Shown: positions 8,556 through 16,907 of the stretch, piece after piece
How the letters are laid out: every line of letters begins with the position of its first letter
Numbering within the stretch: position 1 is the first letter of the stretch
Assembly (NCBI RefSeq): GCF_024519315.1
Contig: NZ_JANIIC010000046.1
Span: 31,379-95,378 of the forward strand
Reading direction: 5' to 3'
Length of the DNA stretch: 64,000 nt
DNA from: Streptomyces malaysiensis subsp. samsunensis
Lineage (GTDB): Bacteria > Actinomycetota > Actinomycetes > Streptomycetales > Streptomycetaceae
Notes under the pieces: model-generated
The model's input: the letters and a program-made list of their open reading frames with translations, nothing else
Databases searched by the model: none
Told to the model about the DNA's origin: nothing
Program-made: the position numbers and the translations under genes

Positions 8556-8940
8556 GACCGCCCCTCTCCTGCCGTTCCATCCGCTGTACGGGCCATCGCC
8601 GGGTGTGTCCGAGCGGTTTCCTCAGCCGGGCTGTCGATGACAGTAGGCCAGTGGAACAGGCTCGTCAACGCGCTCATCTCGCGATGCGCGAAGCTCTTTC
8701 GCTCTGCGGGAAAGGTCATGTCCGCCTGTAGTGGGGCAAGTTGAGCTCGCTCCGATGCTCACGGATGGGAATCCGCGACATATGCCGTACGGAAGCTGCA
8801 ACATGCTCGCCACAAACGCCCTCGGTGCGCGGGCGGGGTGCGCCATGGGCACGGCCCGGCCGGAGCCTCACGGATCGGTGCGGGTGGGGCTCACCGCGGC
8901 GGCGGGCCGACGACTGCCGTCGCCGGAGCCGAGGAAGCCG
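8556..8940. other. Intergenic region before the NMT1-like/ABC block
   Basis: No coding region is convincing. It should hold the promoter of the minus-strand block. A less G+C-rich part near 8760-8800 (GACATATGCCGTACGG) is the best promoter candidate. I found no second leader peptide here. Confidence 0.35.
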
Positions 8941-9855
8941 TCAGAGCTGTCCCAGCGCCAGCGCGACTGGCAGACCGCGCAGACTGTCGGCGGCCGCTGT
9001 CACCCGGGCACCCAGCCCGTCCAGCCGGGCGTCGGCCATCCGTCCTGCCGGGCCCTGGATGTCCACCGCGAGTTGGACGTACGGGGACCCGCTGTCCACG
9101 GGCGCGGCCAGCCCGCGCAGCCCGCTGTCCTCGGCGCCGTCGAAGACGGCGTAGCCCCGGAACTGGGCGGCCAGCAGCCGCACCCGCAGCGCCCACTGCT
9201 CGGGCGCCGCAGACCATTCGGCGCTCCGGCCGTCGTGGGCACCCCGGCCGTTGTAGTCGGCATCCCGGCTGCCGCGATCGGCGCCATCGCCGGGGCGGTT
9301 GCCGGTCCGGCCCTGGGCGAACGTCTGCGTGGTCACGCCCCGCGGCAGCGCCCGCCCCGCCCTCGGCGTAGCGTCGAAGGCCATCATGGCCAGGCCCATC
9401 GCCGACCCGGCCAGCGGCACGGACACCCCCGGCTCGCCCAGGTAGCGCAGCGGTTGTTCGGATTGGACGGAGACCAGCACCAGCACATTGTCACCGCGCC
9501 TCATGCCGATGCTCGCGGTCTCCCCGGTGCCGTCGGCCAGTTCCTTGAGGATCGCCGTCACCTCCGGCAGCCCGCTGGCCGCGAGCGATCTGCGGCCCAG
9601 CCGGAGCAGAACGGGACCGGGCAGGAACCGGTCACCCTCCCGGGACCGGCACAGCAGCCCCTCGGAGCAGAGCGTGCCGAGCAGCCGGTGCACGGTACTG
9701 ACATTCAGCCCAGTGATCTTGGAGAGTTCGGTGAGGGTCACCCCGCTCGACGAACTGTCCACCACGGCGCCCAGCAGCACCGAGGCCCGGGCGACCGACT
9801 GGACGCCGGAGGCGCGTGAGGTGCGCCCGTCGGCACCAGCGGAGGAAACACTCAT
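8941..9855 (-). CDS. IclR-family transcriptional regulator with an expanded central linker
   Basis: This 304-residue protein starts at the ATG at 9855. Residues about 15-75 form the winged HTH (VARASVLLGAVV, LTELSKITGLNVSTVHRLL). The effector-binding domain follows, with GETASIGMRRGDNVLVL and, near the end, GYAVFDGAEDSGLRGLAAPV. Between them, residues about 170-215 are a low-complexity Gly/Arg/Asp-rich stretch that normal IclR proteins of about 250 residues lack. It may be an insertion or a pair of compensating frameshifts. The gene lies upstream of, and on the same strand as, the NMT1/ABC block, so it is a candidate regulator of that block. Confidence 0.75.
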   Translation of the reverse strand: MSVSSAGADGRTSRASGVQSVARASVLLGAVVDSSSSGVTLTELSKITGLNVSTVHRLLGTLCSEGLLCRSREGDRFLPGPVLLRLGRRSLAASGLPEVTAILKELADGTGETASIGMRRGDNVLVLVSVQSEQPLRYLGEPGVSVPLAGSAMGLAMMAFDATPRAGRALPRGVTTQTFAQGRTGNRPGDGADRGSRDADYNGRGAHDGRSAEWSAAPEQWALRVRLLAAQFRGYAVFDGAEDSGLRGLAAPVDSGSPYVQLAVDIQGPAGRMADARLDGLGARVTAAADSLRGLPVALALGQL

Positions 9856-10240
9856 GCCGGGACGGTAGCAAGACCCGAAGAAGCTGACCTCGGTGTGCAG
9901 AGATATGCGCTGTCCAGCGGCACGGGCCTGCGCGAGATCGAGACCTCGGTCGTCCGCCAGGTGCACGTTGAACACCGCTCCGCCCCGGCTGGTGTCCCGC
10001 CAGTACATCCAGACTTCGGGCGCAGGATCTTGTCGATCAGCCGCTGCATCGTCGGCTGGAAGTCGAGGAGGGTCTCGCGGCGAGAGACCCGTGACAGGGG
10101 CTGTCCGCGGTGATCGAGAAGCTGGCTTGTGACCGCGTACGGTGGCGACCCGCGGGTGCGGCCCACCCCTCGCGCAGCTCTCCGCGGCGCCGAGTTCACC
10201 GCTGACCACGGCCGGACGGTGCGCGGGCCGCTCGAGCTGA
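9856..10240 (-). pseudogene. Unrecognised frameshifted coding remnant
   Basis: Two minus-strand frames carry coding-like sequence that joins near base 10025. One reads SQLLDHRGQPLSRVSRRETLL then FQPTMQRLIDKILRP. The other continues with VWMYWRDTSRGGAVFNVHLAD. Together they look like one broken gene of unknown family. The second frame is continuous with the IclR gene, so an annotation tool could wrongly extend IclR upstream. I do not recognise the protein. Confidence 0.3.
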
Positions 10241-10430
10241 TCACGCACCAAGGAAAGCGGCGAACTGCGGACGGGCATCGTCTTGGAGGACATCGTCCTC
10301 ACCATGCAGGCCGGTCACGGCATCCGCGCAGGCTCCCCCGCGGCACGGGCGGCGGCGACGCGCCGACTCGCGGCGCTGATCATCCAGTCGTTCCGGGCAC
10401 ACTCCGTGGCGCCCCGGGGGCGGGGCCTTG
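10241..10430 (+). pseudogene. TetR-family regulator, C-terminal remnant
   Basis: The frame opening after a TGA at 10238-10240 reads LRTGIVLEDIVLTMQAGHG, then AAATRRLAALIIQSFRAH. That pattern (a short helix with ED, then a basic-start amphipathic helix before the end) is the last part of TetR ligand-binding domains. No HTH lies upstream. The frame runs on past 10430 without further homology. Confidence 0.45.
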
Positions 10431-10892
10431 CAGCACCCTTCGCGCCCACGCCCATTCGGTACGGACGGCGCGGGAACGCGGAGTGCGTCCCCTGGTCCAC
10501 GCTCGCGGGTCGGTTCGCGCTACGGCGACGGTCTCGAAGCGGTCGAGGTCGAACATGTCGACGGTTCCCGCACGGCTGAGTCATGTCGCCGTGGCCCTGA
10601 CGTTGTTCAGCGGCCCCAGCATGTTGGTCTGCGGTGGCCCCGTTCCATGAAGGTTCTGTGCATTCCGGACGCGCTGAAGCGGCTCCGTGTGCGGTGTGAA
10701 CTTGCCCCTGGGATGCGGTTGTTGTCGCGGCCGGGCCTCGGCATGATGGATGTCGCATGCCGTGAACCGACGCCGACCATCGCCTCCCCGCGATGGGCTC
10801 AGCCGGGATCATGTCGCGATATAGCGTTAGCCTTCAACTCGCGCCGCCGCCTGCGTCGCGCGTAGAGGCTTCGACAGGACCAGGACGGAAGC
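10431..10892. other. Region without a recognisable gene
   Basis: There are several short open frames on both strands but none with a good ribosome-binding site or family signature. It probably combines the tail of the TetR relic with the promoter of the DUF1707 gene at 10893. Confidence 0.35.
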
Positions 10893-11549
10893 ATGTCGGG
10901 AGAGAATTCGCCCACCGGGAAGCGCTCCGGCTCCGGCTCGTCGCCCGAGCTGCGGGCCTCTCATGCGGACCGGGACCGGGTGGTGGATGTGCTGCGTATC
11001 GCGGCGGGGGACGGTCTGCTGACCGCGGACGAGTTGGACGAGCGCCTGGAAGCTGCCCTGTCGGCGCGGACCGTCAGCGCGCTGGCCGAGCTGACCGCTG
11101 ACCTGCCGGCCGTGTCCGTTTCGACCGGCACGGCCGTAGCGGAGATCAAGGACGTACTCCGGATCAACGGGGTTCACAGTGGTGCGGTCAAACGCGTGGG
11201 GCGCTGGGTGGTGCCGCGGAGGCTGGAGCTGGCCACGGCATGGTGTGAGGTGACGCTCGACTTCACTCAGGCAGCGATCACGCAGGACACCTTGCAGATC
11301 GACATGAACATGGCGGGCAAGAAGCTGACGCTGATCACCAAGCCGGGCATCGTGGTCGATGCCGGTGCCCTGAGCCTGGTACACAGCAAGATCAAGAGTC
11401 GTCAGGCTCCAGACCACGGGACGCCGATCACACTGCGCGTGGAGCTGGTCGGCACGATGATGCACGGCCGCGTCGTGGTGCGGCCCCCACGTCGGACGTT
11501 CGGGCAGTGGCTGCTGCGCAGGCCCACGTTCCTTTCTGCGGGCGATTGA
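10893..11549 (+). CDS. DUF1707 SHOCT-like domain protein
   Basis: The 218-residue product has a DUF1707 domain at about residues 18-70: ELRASHADRDRVVDVLRIA, then GLLTADELDERLEAAL. This segment is widespread in actinobacteria and often precedes LiaF-like or membrane modules. The rest (about 85-190) is a beta-rich region with repeated hydrophobic strands (DVLRINGVHSGAVKRVG, LELATAWCEVTLDF) resembling the C-terminal domain of cell-wall stress proteins such as LiaF. No membrane segment is present, so it is probably cytoplasmic. The ATG follows GGACGGAA. Confidence 0.8.
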   Translation: MSGENSPTGKRSGSGSSPELRASHADRDRVVDVLRIAAGDGLLTADELDERLEAALSARTVSALAELTADLPAVSVSTGTAVAEIKDVLRINGVHSGAVKRVGRWVVPRRLELATAWCEVTLDFTQAAITQDTLQIDMNMAGKKLTLITKPGIVVDAGALSLVHSKIKSRQAPDHGTPITLRVELVGTMMHGRVVVRPPRRTFGQWLLRRPTFLSAGD

Positions 11550-12105
11550 CTCCATCGCTGTGAACGGTCGGCGGGGCGGTCGCTGAGGTCTCCCGGGCTG
11601 GGCGACGCTCGGATATTGCGGGTGCGGCCGCCGCCGAAGTGGGCCTGGTCCCTCGCCCCACGCTCAGTGAGAACCTGCAAGAGCATCTCCGCGCCGCGGC
11701 GGTCCAGTTCGAGAGAGCCGAGCTTGTCGATTTCAAGAAGGTCAACGCGCCCGTAGCGGGCGAGGTCCGGGCGATCGTGTCGGCTGCCCGGGCCCGCATG
11801 GTGGGCAGCCGTAGCAGGCGGCAGGCGGTGTCGATCGCCGCGTCTGATGCCTGTGTGGTCAGCCGCCGGACGCCACCCGGGTCGTGTACTGGCTGATCGT
11901 CGACGGCTGTGTGGTCTGGGTGCCCGGGTCGCTCATGAAGCCGCCGCTGCCGGACTGGTAGGTCTGCCCGGCGTACAGCGGCGGCGTCCGGAACACATGG
12001 CGATGACTCCGTCGGCTTGACCAGCGCACCACTGACTTACCGGTTCGATCCGTAGTGCCATTCCAATAGGTAGATCCGAGGGTGTCACGACAGGAGGACC
12101 GTCGC
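11550..12105. other. Region with weak coding traces
   Basis: Plus-strand frames contain LSENLQEHLRAAAVQFERAE near 11660 and DATRVVYWLIVDGCVVWVPG ending at a stop near 11961. Both could be relics, but I cannot assign a family and the starts lack good ribosome sites. The end of the stretch carries a strong AGGAGG for the next gene. I saw no tRNA. Confidence 0.3.
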
Positions 12106-12522
12106 ATGCCGGCAGCAGGCGAGACGGAGCGCGCCCCGAACATCGCCAAGGACGTATGGGATGCCGCGGGCCACCGCGCCAAGAACGAAGGTCTACCTCT
12201 TATCTGGGTAGCGTCCCGAGCCCTCACCGACTACGCCGCCGGGACCCTCACACTGCCGCGCACCTCTCCGAATCCTGAGGCGCGCAACCGGCGGGGCCGC
12301 ACCATCTTCACCGCTGATGCCGTATGGCACGCGGCCGACGAACGCCGCGTCAAGGACACGGTCCGGTCCATGTCCGCCCTTGTTGAGATCCTGCTGGACG
12401 CCTACGCCCGAGGTGAGGTCCACACCCACGTCCGCATGGTCACCACCGACCAGCGCGACGCCCTCGCCTCGCCGGCACCCCTGACGGCCCCACGGGCACC
12501 ACGAGTCCCACACTGGCCGTAG
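12106..12522 (+). CDS. Hypothetical protein with two internal repeats
   Basis: The ATG at 12106 lies 8 bases after AGGAGG. The 138-residue product contains two similar helical units. Residues about 12-47 read AKDVWDAAGHRAKNEG then SRALTDYAAGTL. Residues about 72-108 read TADAVWHAADERRVKD then LVEILLDAYARGEV. The pattern V-W-x-A-A then A-L-x-x-Y-A-x-G is repeated, which suggests duplication of a short DNA-binding-like (possibly ribbon-helix-helix) unit. No family is recognised. It is followed 31 bases later by the DUF6247/toxin-like pair and may belong to the same accessory module. Confidence 0.6.
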   Translation: MPAAGETERAPNIAKDVWDAAGHRAKNEGLPLIWVASRALTDYAAGTLTLPRTSPNPEARNRRGRTIFTADAVWHAADERRVKDTVRSMSALVEILLDAYARGEVHTHVRMVTTDQRDALASPAPLTAPRAPRVPHWP

Positions 12523-12553
12523 CCTGACCGCCACTACCAAAGGAACGCCGCTC

Positions 12554-12898
12554 ATGACCGCCGCGCCGCTCGGCTCAGGGGCCGTGCCCCCCATGCCGGA
12601 CAGGACGCCCAAAGCGCTCCGCGCCGCCATCGCCCAGCACGCGCCGCAACTCCTTGTCGACTTCGACCGGCACTGGCGTCGCGACATCGCCGACGCATAC
12701 GACCTCGCACCGGTCCCCGCCTTCATGGCCCGCTGGTGGGGCGAATACGCCGTCTCCCGCGACCCTCGCCTGGAGGCGAAGGTGCACGGCCTGGAGGACG
12801 AGGCCGACCGGGAGCCCGACTACGACCGCGCCAAAGCCCTCATCGAGGAAGCCGGAAACCTTCGCCGCCAGGCAGCCAAGGCGGAACCCGGCCAGTGA
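12554..12898 (+). CDS. DUF6247-family protein, probable antitoxin
   Basis: This 114-residue protein has a core DRTPKALRAAIAQH, then FDRHWRRDIADAYDLAPV and ARWWGEYA, matching my recollection of the actinobacterial DUF6247 family. The family usually stands directly before a small RelE-like gene. It is acidic and helical at its C-terminus, as expected for an antitoxin tail that wraps a toxin. The start follows AAAGGAA, and its stop overlaps the next gene by four bases (GTGA). Confidence 0.7.
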   Translation: MTAAPLGSGAVPPMPDRTPKALRAAIAQHAPQLLVDFDRHWRRDIADAYDLAPVPAFMARWWGEYAVSRDPRLEAKVHGLEDEADREPDYDRAKALIEEAGNLRRQAAKAEPGQ

Positions 12899-13218
12899 CC
12901 GACGGTTTCATGGGGCCGCCATGGCAAGCGGACTGGACCAAGAAGGCCGAGGAAGACCGCGACGCTCTCCCAGCAGCCGCCCGCACCCTGGTCCACGCCG
13001 CCCGCGCCGAACTGGTCACCGCCGTCGACCCGTATTTTCGGGGTATCGACACCGACCGGGACCTTCTGGCCGGGATGAGTGCGGAACCGGCCCAGTCCAC
13101 CCGCCCCGGCGGTCAGCACGGCCTCTACTTCGACCACGGACGTGGTTGGCTGCGGTACCAATTCAGCAGGCGGACCGCCGACCCTCAGCTCGTGATCGAA
13201 GAGTGCTTCTGGCAGTGA
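12895..13218 (+). CDS. RelE/ParE-like probable toxin
   Basis: The GTG at 12895 overlaps the DUF6247 stop, so the two are coupled. The 107-residue product opens with a helix WTKKAEEDRDALPAAARTLV, typical of the first helical hairpin in RelE/ParE toxins. It ends in two short strands (GWLRYQFSRR, QLVIEECFW), as in their C-terminal sheet. A basic Arg pair sits in the strand where catalytic residues are found in the family. A type II module acting on translation or DNA gyrase is inferred from size, order and fold pattern only. Confidence 0.55.
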   Translation: MTDGFMGPPWQADWTKKAEEDRDALPAAARTLVHAARAELVTAVDPYFRGIDTDRDLLAGMSAEPAQSTRPGGQHGLYFDHGRGWLRYQFSRRTADPQLVIEECFWQ

Positions 13219-13575
13219 GCCGATCCCACCGCTCGCTCCCCGGCGCCGGGTCCGGTGAGAACCGAAGTAGCCCAGGGCTTTCAGCCGCTGCCCCGCTGCC
13301 TGCGAGCTCAACGGGGCCTCTCCGGTCCCCAGCCGTGGCACCACCGCGTCCAGCAGCGGCCGGTGGAACAGCATCACGTCGGCCGAGGACCCGAGGCTGG
13401 GTTCATGGTCCGATCACGCCCCACCCGGGCGTCGATGCCCGCTCCTCCACCGGCATTCGATGAGAACACTTCCCCGCCCTGTTCTGCTCTCCTCGGGCGG
13501 TGACGCCGCCCATCCCATCGGATATCCCGGCCGGTCGCTGCCTCAACGGCAGCTACGGTCGAGAAGGAGCAGGTA
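13219..13575. other. Intergenic region with a possible minus-strand relic
   Basis: The minus strand near 13260-13380 reads MLFHRPLLDAVVPRLG and AAGQRLKALGYFGSHR, which looks coding, but no family is recognised and there is no complete gene. The end carries the promoter and ribosome site of the secreted protein at 13576. Confidence 0.3.
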
Positions 13576-13995
13576 ATGCGTACCTCTGCACGCCGCACCA
13601 GCCGTGTTCTCGTACTCGTCCTCGGCGCCGTAACAGCCCTGGCCGCTGTGTCCGGCAGCGCTTCGGCCGACGGTATGGACGCCCCGTACGCCCGCGCCGC
13701 CGCGAAGGTGGCCCAGGACGCCACGCTCCTCGCCTCCAAGAACGTCGCATCGGTCACCCGGGGCACTGGCACGACCTTCGCGGGCGTGTACTGCGTCAAG
13801 GTTTCGGACCTCAACGTCAGCGATGATCTGGCCGACGCAGCGATCGTCGCCACGCTCAGCAACTACCGGGGCGAGATCACCGCCATCGGCGCGCCGCATG
13901 CCTACTGCGGCAACGCTGCGGACACGATCACGATCGTGACCAGCGACAGCGGCGGCAACCCTGCGGACAGGCCATTCACCGTCGCCGTGCTCTAG
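13576..13995 (+). CDS. Small secreted protein of unknown function
   Basis: The 139-residue precursor has a Sec signal: a basic start (MRTSARRTSR), a hydrophobic stretch (LVLVLGAVTALAAV) and an Ala-x-Ala-type cleavage site near residue 32 (SASA-DG). The mature part of about 107 residues has two cysteines (in VYCVKV and HAYCGN) that could form one disulfide. The ribosome site AGGAG lies close before the ATG. I do not recognise the family. Confidence 0.75.
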   Translation: MRTSARRTSRVLVLVLGAVTALAAVSGSASADGMDAPYARAAAKVAQDATLLASKNVASVTRGTGTTFAGVYCVKVSDLNVSDDLADAAIVATLSNYRGEITAIGAPHAYCGNAADTITIVTSDSGGNPADRPFTVAVL

Positions 13996-14019
13996 CCTCG
14001 CTCCTTCGTCTTCGTCGAC

Positions 14020-14039
14020 GGCCCGGCTGGTGTCGGGCC
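14020..14039 (+). terminator. Hairpin after the small secreted protein gene
   Basis: GGCCCG (14020-14025) pairs with CGGGCC (14034-14039) across an 8-base loop, 25 bases past the stop. There is no T tract, as is common in Streptomyces. Confidence 0.5.
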
Positions 14040-14285
14040 CTCGGCTGTTTGCCACCTACCGTCGTCCGGGGCCGGGGAGGTCGCGGGCCGTTGCGGTGTC
14101 GTTCCCGTGGCGCCGCGACGGCTCGTACCGCATGAGTTCTTGTGCGCGGCCGCAGTTGGGAGCCCGGTTGTCCGAAAAGGGTCCTCCGGCACACTGAACC
14201 TCCCCCGGGTATCGCACATCTTCAGGTGCGTAGGCGCGCATCGACTTCGCGCGCCGATTCGTATGTGAGGGGAACCCGAAACTTC

Positions 14286-14828
14286 ATGAAGAGCAAGCTG
14301 ACCGCCGTGGCCCTTGCGGCCGTCGTCGTCGCCGGCACTGCCGCTACCGCCATCCCTGCCTCGGCCGCCACCGCCAAGGCCGAGCCGACCCGCTGTCACA
14401 CCGCCGACCTGAAGGCCGGCTTCGCCATGGGGGATGACGCGAAGCCGGAGATGGAGCAGAGCGAGAAGCAGACCCAGGCGTACATCTGGTTCACCAACCA
14501 GAGCCAGCGCACCTGCACCCTGTCCGGCTTCGCCGGTGTCGACATGACCGGCGCCCAGGCGACCGACGGCACCTGGTCGCTGGCGCGCTCCTCCGAGAAG
14601 CCCACAAAGATGACCCTGGAGCAGGGGGACACGGTGGGCTTCAGCGTCAACCTGCTCCCGGTGGCCGGGTCCACACCGCAGAAGGAGAAGTTCGTTCCGG
14701 CGAAGTTCCTGGTCACCCCGCCGGACGAGACGGAGCACTTCACCCTGAAGTGGCCGTTTGGCGGCCAGATCCTCAAGCAGGACGGCGCCACCCACCCGGG
14801 CACCTACCTCAACCCGATCGGGCTGTAA
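14286..14828 (+). CDS. DUF4232-domain secreted protein
   Basis: The 180-residue precursor starts MKSKLTAVALAAVV and has a Sec signal cut near ASA-AT (residue 28). The mature domain contains TRCHTADL, an aromatic strand QAYIWFTNQSQRTCTLSGFAGV and a late HPGTYLNPIGL. That is the DUF4232 pattern of streptomycete exported proteins, with two cysteines placed for a disulfide. The function of the domain is unknown. GAGGGGAA lies about 12 bases before the start. A broken member of the same family lies at 62545-62815. Confidence 0.82.
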   Translation: MKSKLTAVALAAVVVAGTAATAIPASAATAKAEPTRCHTADLKAGFAMGDDAKPEMEQSEKQTQAYIWFTNQSQRTCTLSGFAGVDMTGAQATDGTWSLARSSEKPTKMTLEQGDTVGFSVNLLPVAGSTPQKEKFVPAKFLVTPPDETEHFTLKWPFGGQILKQDGATHPGTYLNPIGL

Positions 14829-15058
14829 CCAACTGGGCGGCCGCTGAGTCGCCCTTCAGCGTCGCAGGTGGCCACCGCAGCGATTCCCGGGGCGAGTTGA
14901 AGCCTCCGGGTGGTGCGGTGGCCACGTCCGGCACGCGACACGCCCGGCCTTCTCGCCGGGGCCTGGAGGTTGTCCGGCACCAGATCTCCTAAGGCCCCGT
15001 GGGCAAACCGCGACGACCTCCAGCAGCCATCTCCAGCCTGGTCAAGGCCGTCGCCGCG

Positions 15059-15628
15059 TCAGCAGAAGGCCGTAGATGCTCGCACCTCGTCGAGTGCTTG
15101 TCGTGCGATCTCGCTGAAGTCGTCCTCGGCGGCCGTCCGGCTCCAGCGTTCGAAGGCGATCGTGGAGGCCAGCGCGCCGAGCTCCGCGGCCACGCGAGCG
15201 GTCAGGTCCGCGACGCCGCGCCGTTTGAGCGCGTCGGCCATTGATGCGATGAGGGCGAGGTTCTTCAGCGCTTCACGCTCTTGAAGTTCGGGGTTGGCGG
15301 CGATCACCGCCTGTCTGCGGGCGATGAATTCGCGGCGTGCGGGCGTGAAGACTTCTCCGCCGGCCGCGTCCAGCGCGTGAGCGACCGCCTCGAGCGGGCC
15401 GGCGGTTGCCGGTGCCGCGGCTATCGCCTCGGCGAGCAGTGCGTTCATCGTGCCACCGCCGAAGAGCACTTCCCGCTTGTCCTGGAAGTGCCGGAAGAAG
15501 GTGCTCTTCCCCAGTCCCGCGCGCTGCGCGATGTCGATCACCGTCGTGTTCTCGTAACCCCGCTCGGCGAATAGCTCAAGGGCGGCGTGAGCGAGCCGTT
15601 CTGCCGCGTTCGGTTCCCAGCGAGCCAT
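15059..15628 (-). CDS. TetR-family transcriptional regulator
   Basis: This 189-residue regulator has a TetR HTH at residues about 8-55 (AERLAHAALELFAERGYENTT, AQRAGLGKSTFFRHF) and an all-helical ligand domain after it. It is divergent from the quinone-reductase-like gene at 15715 across 86 bases that hold two related palindromes. It almost certainly represses that gene and itself, probably responding to an electrophile or quinone (inference). Confidence 0.88.
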   Translation of the reverse strand: MARWEPNAAERLAHAALELFAERGYENTTVIDIAQRAGLGKSTFFRHFQDKREVLFGGGTMNALLAEAIAAAPATAGPLEAVAHALDAAGGEVFTPARREFIARRQAVIAANPELQEREALKNLALIASMADALKRRGVADLTARVAAELGALASTIAFERWSRTAAEDDFSEIARQALDEVRASTAFC

Positions 15629-15639
15629 GGACGCAGTGT

Positions 15640-15656
15640 ACGGGACTCGGTCCCGT
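15640..15656. promoter_or_regulatory. Operator palindrome 1 of the TetR/oxidoreductase pair
   Basis: ACGGGAC, a TCG centre and GTCCCGT form a perfect 7-bp inverted repeat just upstream of the tetR start, placed to block its own promoter. Confidence 0.7.
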
Positions 15657-15669
15657 CACTCATGTTACG

Positions 15670-15692
15670 GTGATGGAACCAAGTCCCATCAC
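15670..15692. promoter_or_regulatory. Operator palindrome 2 of the TetR/oxidoreductase pair
   Basis: GTGATGG (15670-15676) and CCATCAC (15686-15692) are perfect arms around a core (AACCAAGTC) that resembles the centre of palindrome 1. It lies 23 bases before the GTG start of the oxidoreductase. Confidence 0.7.
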
Positions 15693-15714
15693 TCGTTCTG
15701 TGAGGAGTCTGCCA

Positions 15715-16635
15715 GTGGGCCGAGCTGTGATCTACGAGACGTTCGGAGGCCCCGAAGTGCTGGAGCTACGGGAGGTTCCCGAGCCGCACGCCGGCCCGGG
15801 TGAGGTCCGCGTGCGCGTGACGGCCGCCGGACTGAATCCGATGGACTGGAGTATCGCCTCGCGACCAGAGGCGGCGGCGCGATTCGGCATCACCGTGCCG
15901 TCCGGCTTCGGGTCCGACCTCGCCGGCGTGATCGACGAGGTCGGCGACGGCGCCACGGGCTTTGCCGTGGGCGACCGCGTCTACGGCGGCGCCCTGGGTA
16001 GGGCGGTAGCGGACTTCGTGGTGGTCAAGCCCGCTGTCGATGCGCTGTGGCATACGCCGGAGGGCATCAGCGACGAGGTCGCGAGCACGCTTCCGGTGGC
16101 CGGCCTCACCGCTGCCGCCGCCCTGGCAGCGATCGGCCTGCGGCCCGGCGACACCGTCCTGATCGGGGGAGCGGCCGGCGGCGTTGGTGTGTTCGCCGTG
16201 CAACTCGCCAGGCTCGCCGGTGCCACCGTGATCGGCACCGCCTCGCCGGGCACGTTCGAGTTCCTGCGGCAGTTGGGCGCCGAGCCGCTGGCCTACGGCC
16301 CCGGGCTGGCGAACCGGGTCCGGGCACTGGCGCCAGGCGGGGTGACCGCCGCGACCGACCTGTTCGGCACGGAGACGGCCGAGGCCGCGCTGGCGCTCGG
16401 CGTGGCGCCCGCGCGGATCTCCACGGTCGCCGCGGGCCCCAACCCTCCCGGCGGCGTACGCGCCACCGGCGCCATCGACGCGGCGACGGACGTCCCGGAG
16501 CAGATCACCGACGCGATCCTCGCCGGCAAGCTCACCGTCCCCATCGCCGCGGCCTTCCCGGTCGAGAAGATCCGCGACGCGGTGACGCTCCAGGCCGGAC
16601 GCCACGTCCACGGCAAAGTCGTGGTCACGCTGTGA
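15715..16635 (+). CDS. NADP-dependent quinone oxidoreductase-like protein (zinc-free MDR)
   Basis: This 306-residue protein begins at the GTG at 15715, 8 bases after GAGGAG. It has the GroES-like N-terminal half (GPGEVRVRVTAAGLNPMDW, GSDLAGVIDEVGDG) and a Rossmann half with the NADP motif GGAAGGVG near residues 150-157. No zinc-binding cysteines are present, so it is a quinone oxidoreductase rather than an alcohol dehydrogenase. It is divergent from its TetR repressor with two operators between them. A role in detoxifying quinones or enones in the cytoplasm is likely. Confidence 0.9.
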   Translation: MGRAVIYETFGGPEVLELREVPEPHAGPGEVRVRVTAAGLNPMDWSIASRPEAAARFGITVPSGFGSDLAGVIDEVGDGATGFAVGDRVYGGALGRAVADFVVVKPAVDALWHTPEGISDEVASTLPVAGLTAAAALAAIGLRPGDTVLIGGAAGGVGVFAVQLARLAGATVIGTASPGTFEFLRQLGAEPLAYGPGLANRVRALAPGGVTAATDLFGTETAEAALALGVAPARISTVAAGPNPPGGVRATGAIDAATDVPEQITDAILAGKLTVPIAAAFPVEKIRDAVTLQAGRHVHGKVVVTL

Positions 16636-16907
16636 CCCCACCCGAATGACCTCACGTGGGCTCCTGATGAGCCGCTCCATGCCGCACCGCGCCTGTGCGA
16701 GCACAGGCGCTCCACCTTCGTCGTCGGCGTCATGGCCGAAGGCGCCGAGGGCCACCGGCCCCTCGCCGAGGAACCGGCCGATGTAGTGGACCGTGCGCAT
16801 CCGCGCCGCCAGCCCAAGCCGCTGGAGCAATAGCGTGTTGACGCTTGAGGCCCGTCCGTGCGCTGTCCGGTCACCTGGCGGTGGCCGTTCCGGTGTGTCG
16901 GCTGCTG
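16636..16907. other. Convergent intergenic region
   Basis: Apart from the hairpin listed separately, a minus-strand frame reads HYIGRFLGEGPVALGAFGHD, which looks coding but matches nothing I know. No complete gene is present. Confidence 0.3.
16689..16710. terminator. Perfect 10-bp hairpin between convergent genes
   Basis: GCGCCTGTGC (16689-16698) and GCACAGGCGC (16701-16710) are exact inverted repeats with a 2-base loop. It lies 54 bases past the oxidoreductase stop and could serve that gene. The stem is symmetrical, so it could also act on the minus strand. Confidence 0.6.

Noticed and set aside
12041..12062. TTCGATCC-like T-loop sequence suggesting a tRNA or attachment site
   Set aside because: The flanking bases do not form a T-arm stem and no acceptor or anticodon arm can be drawn.
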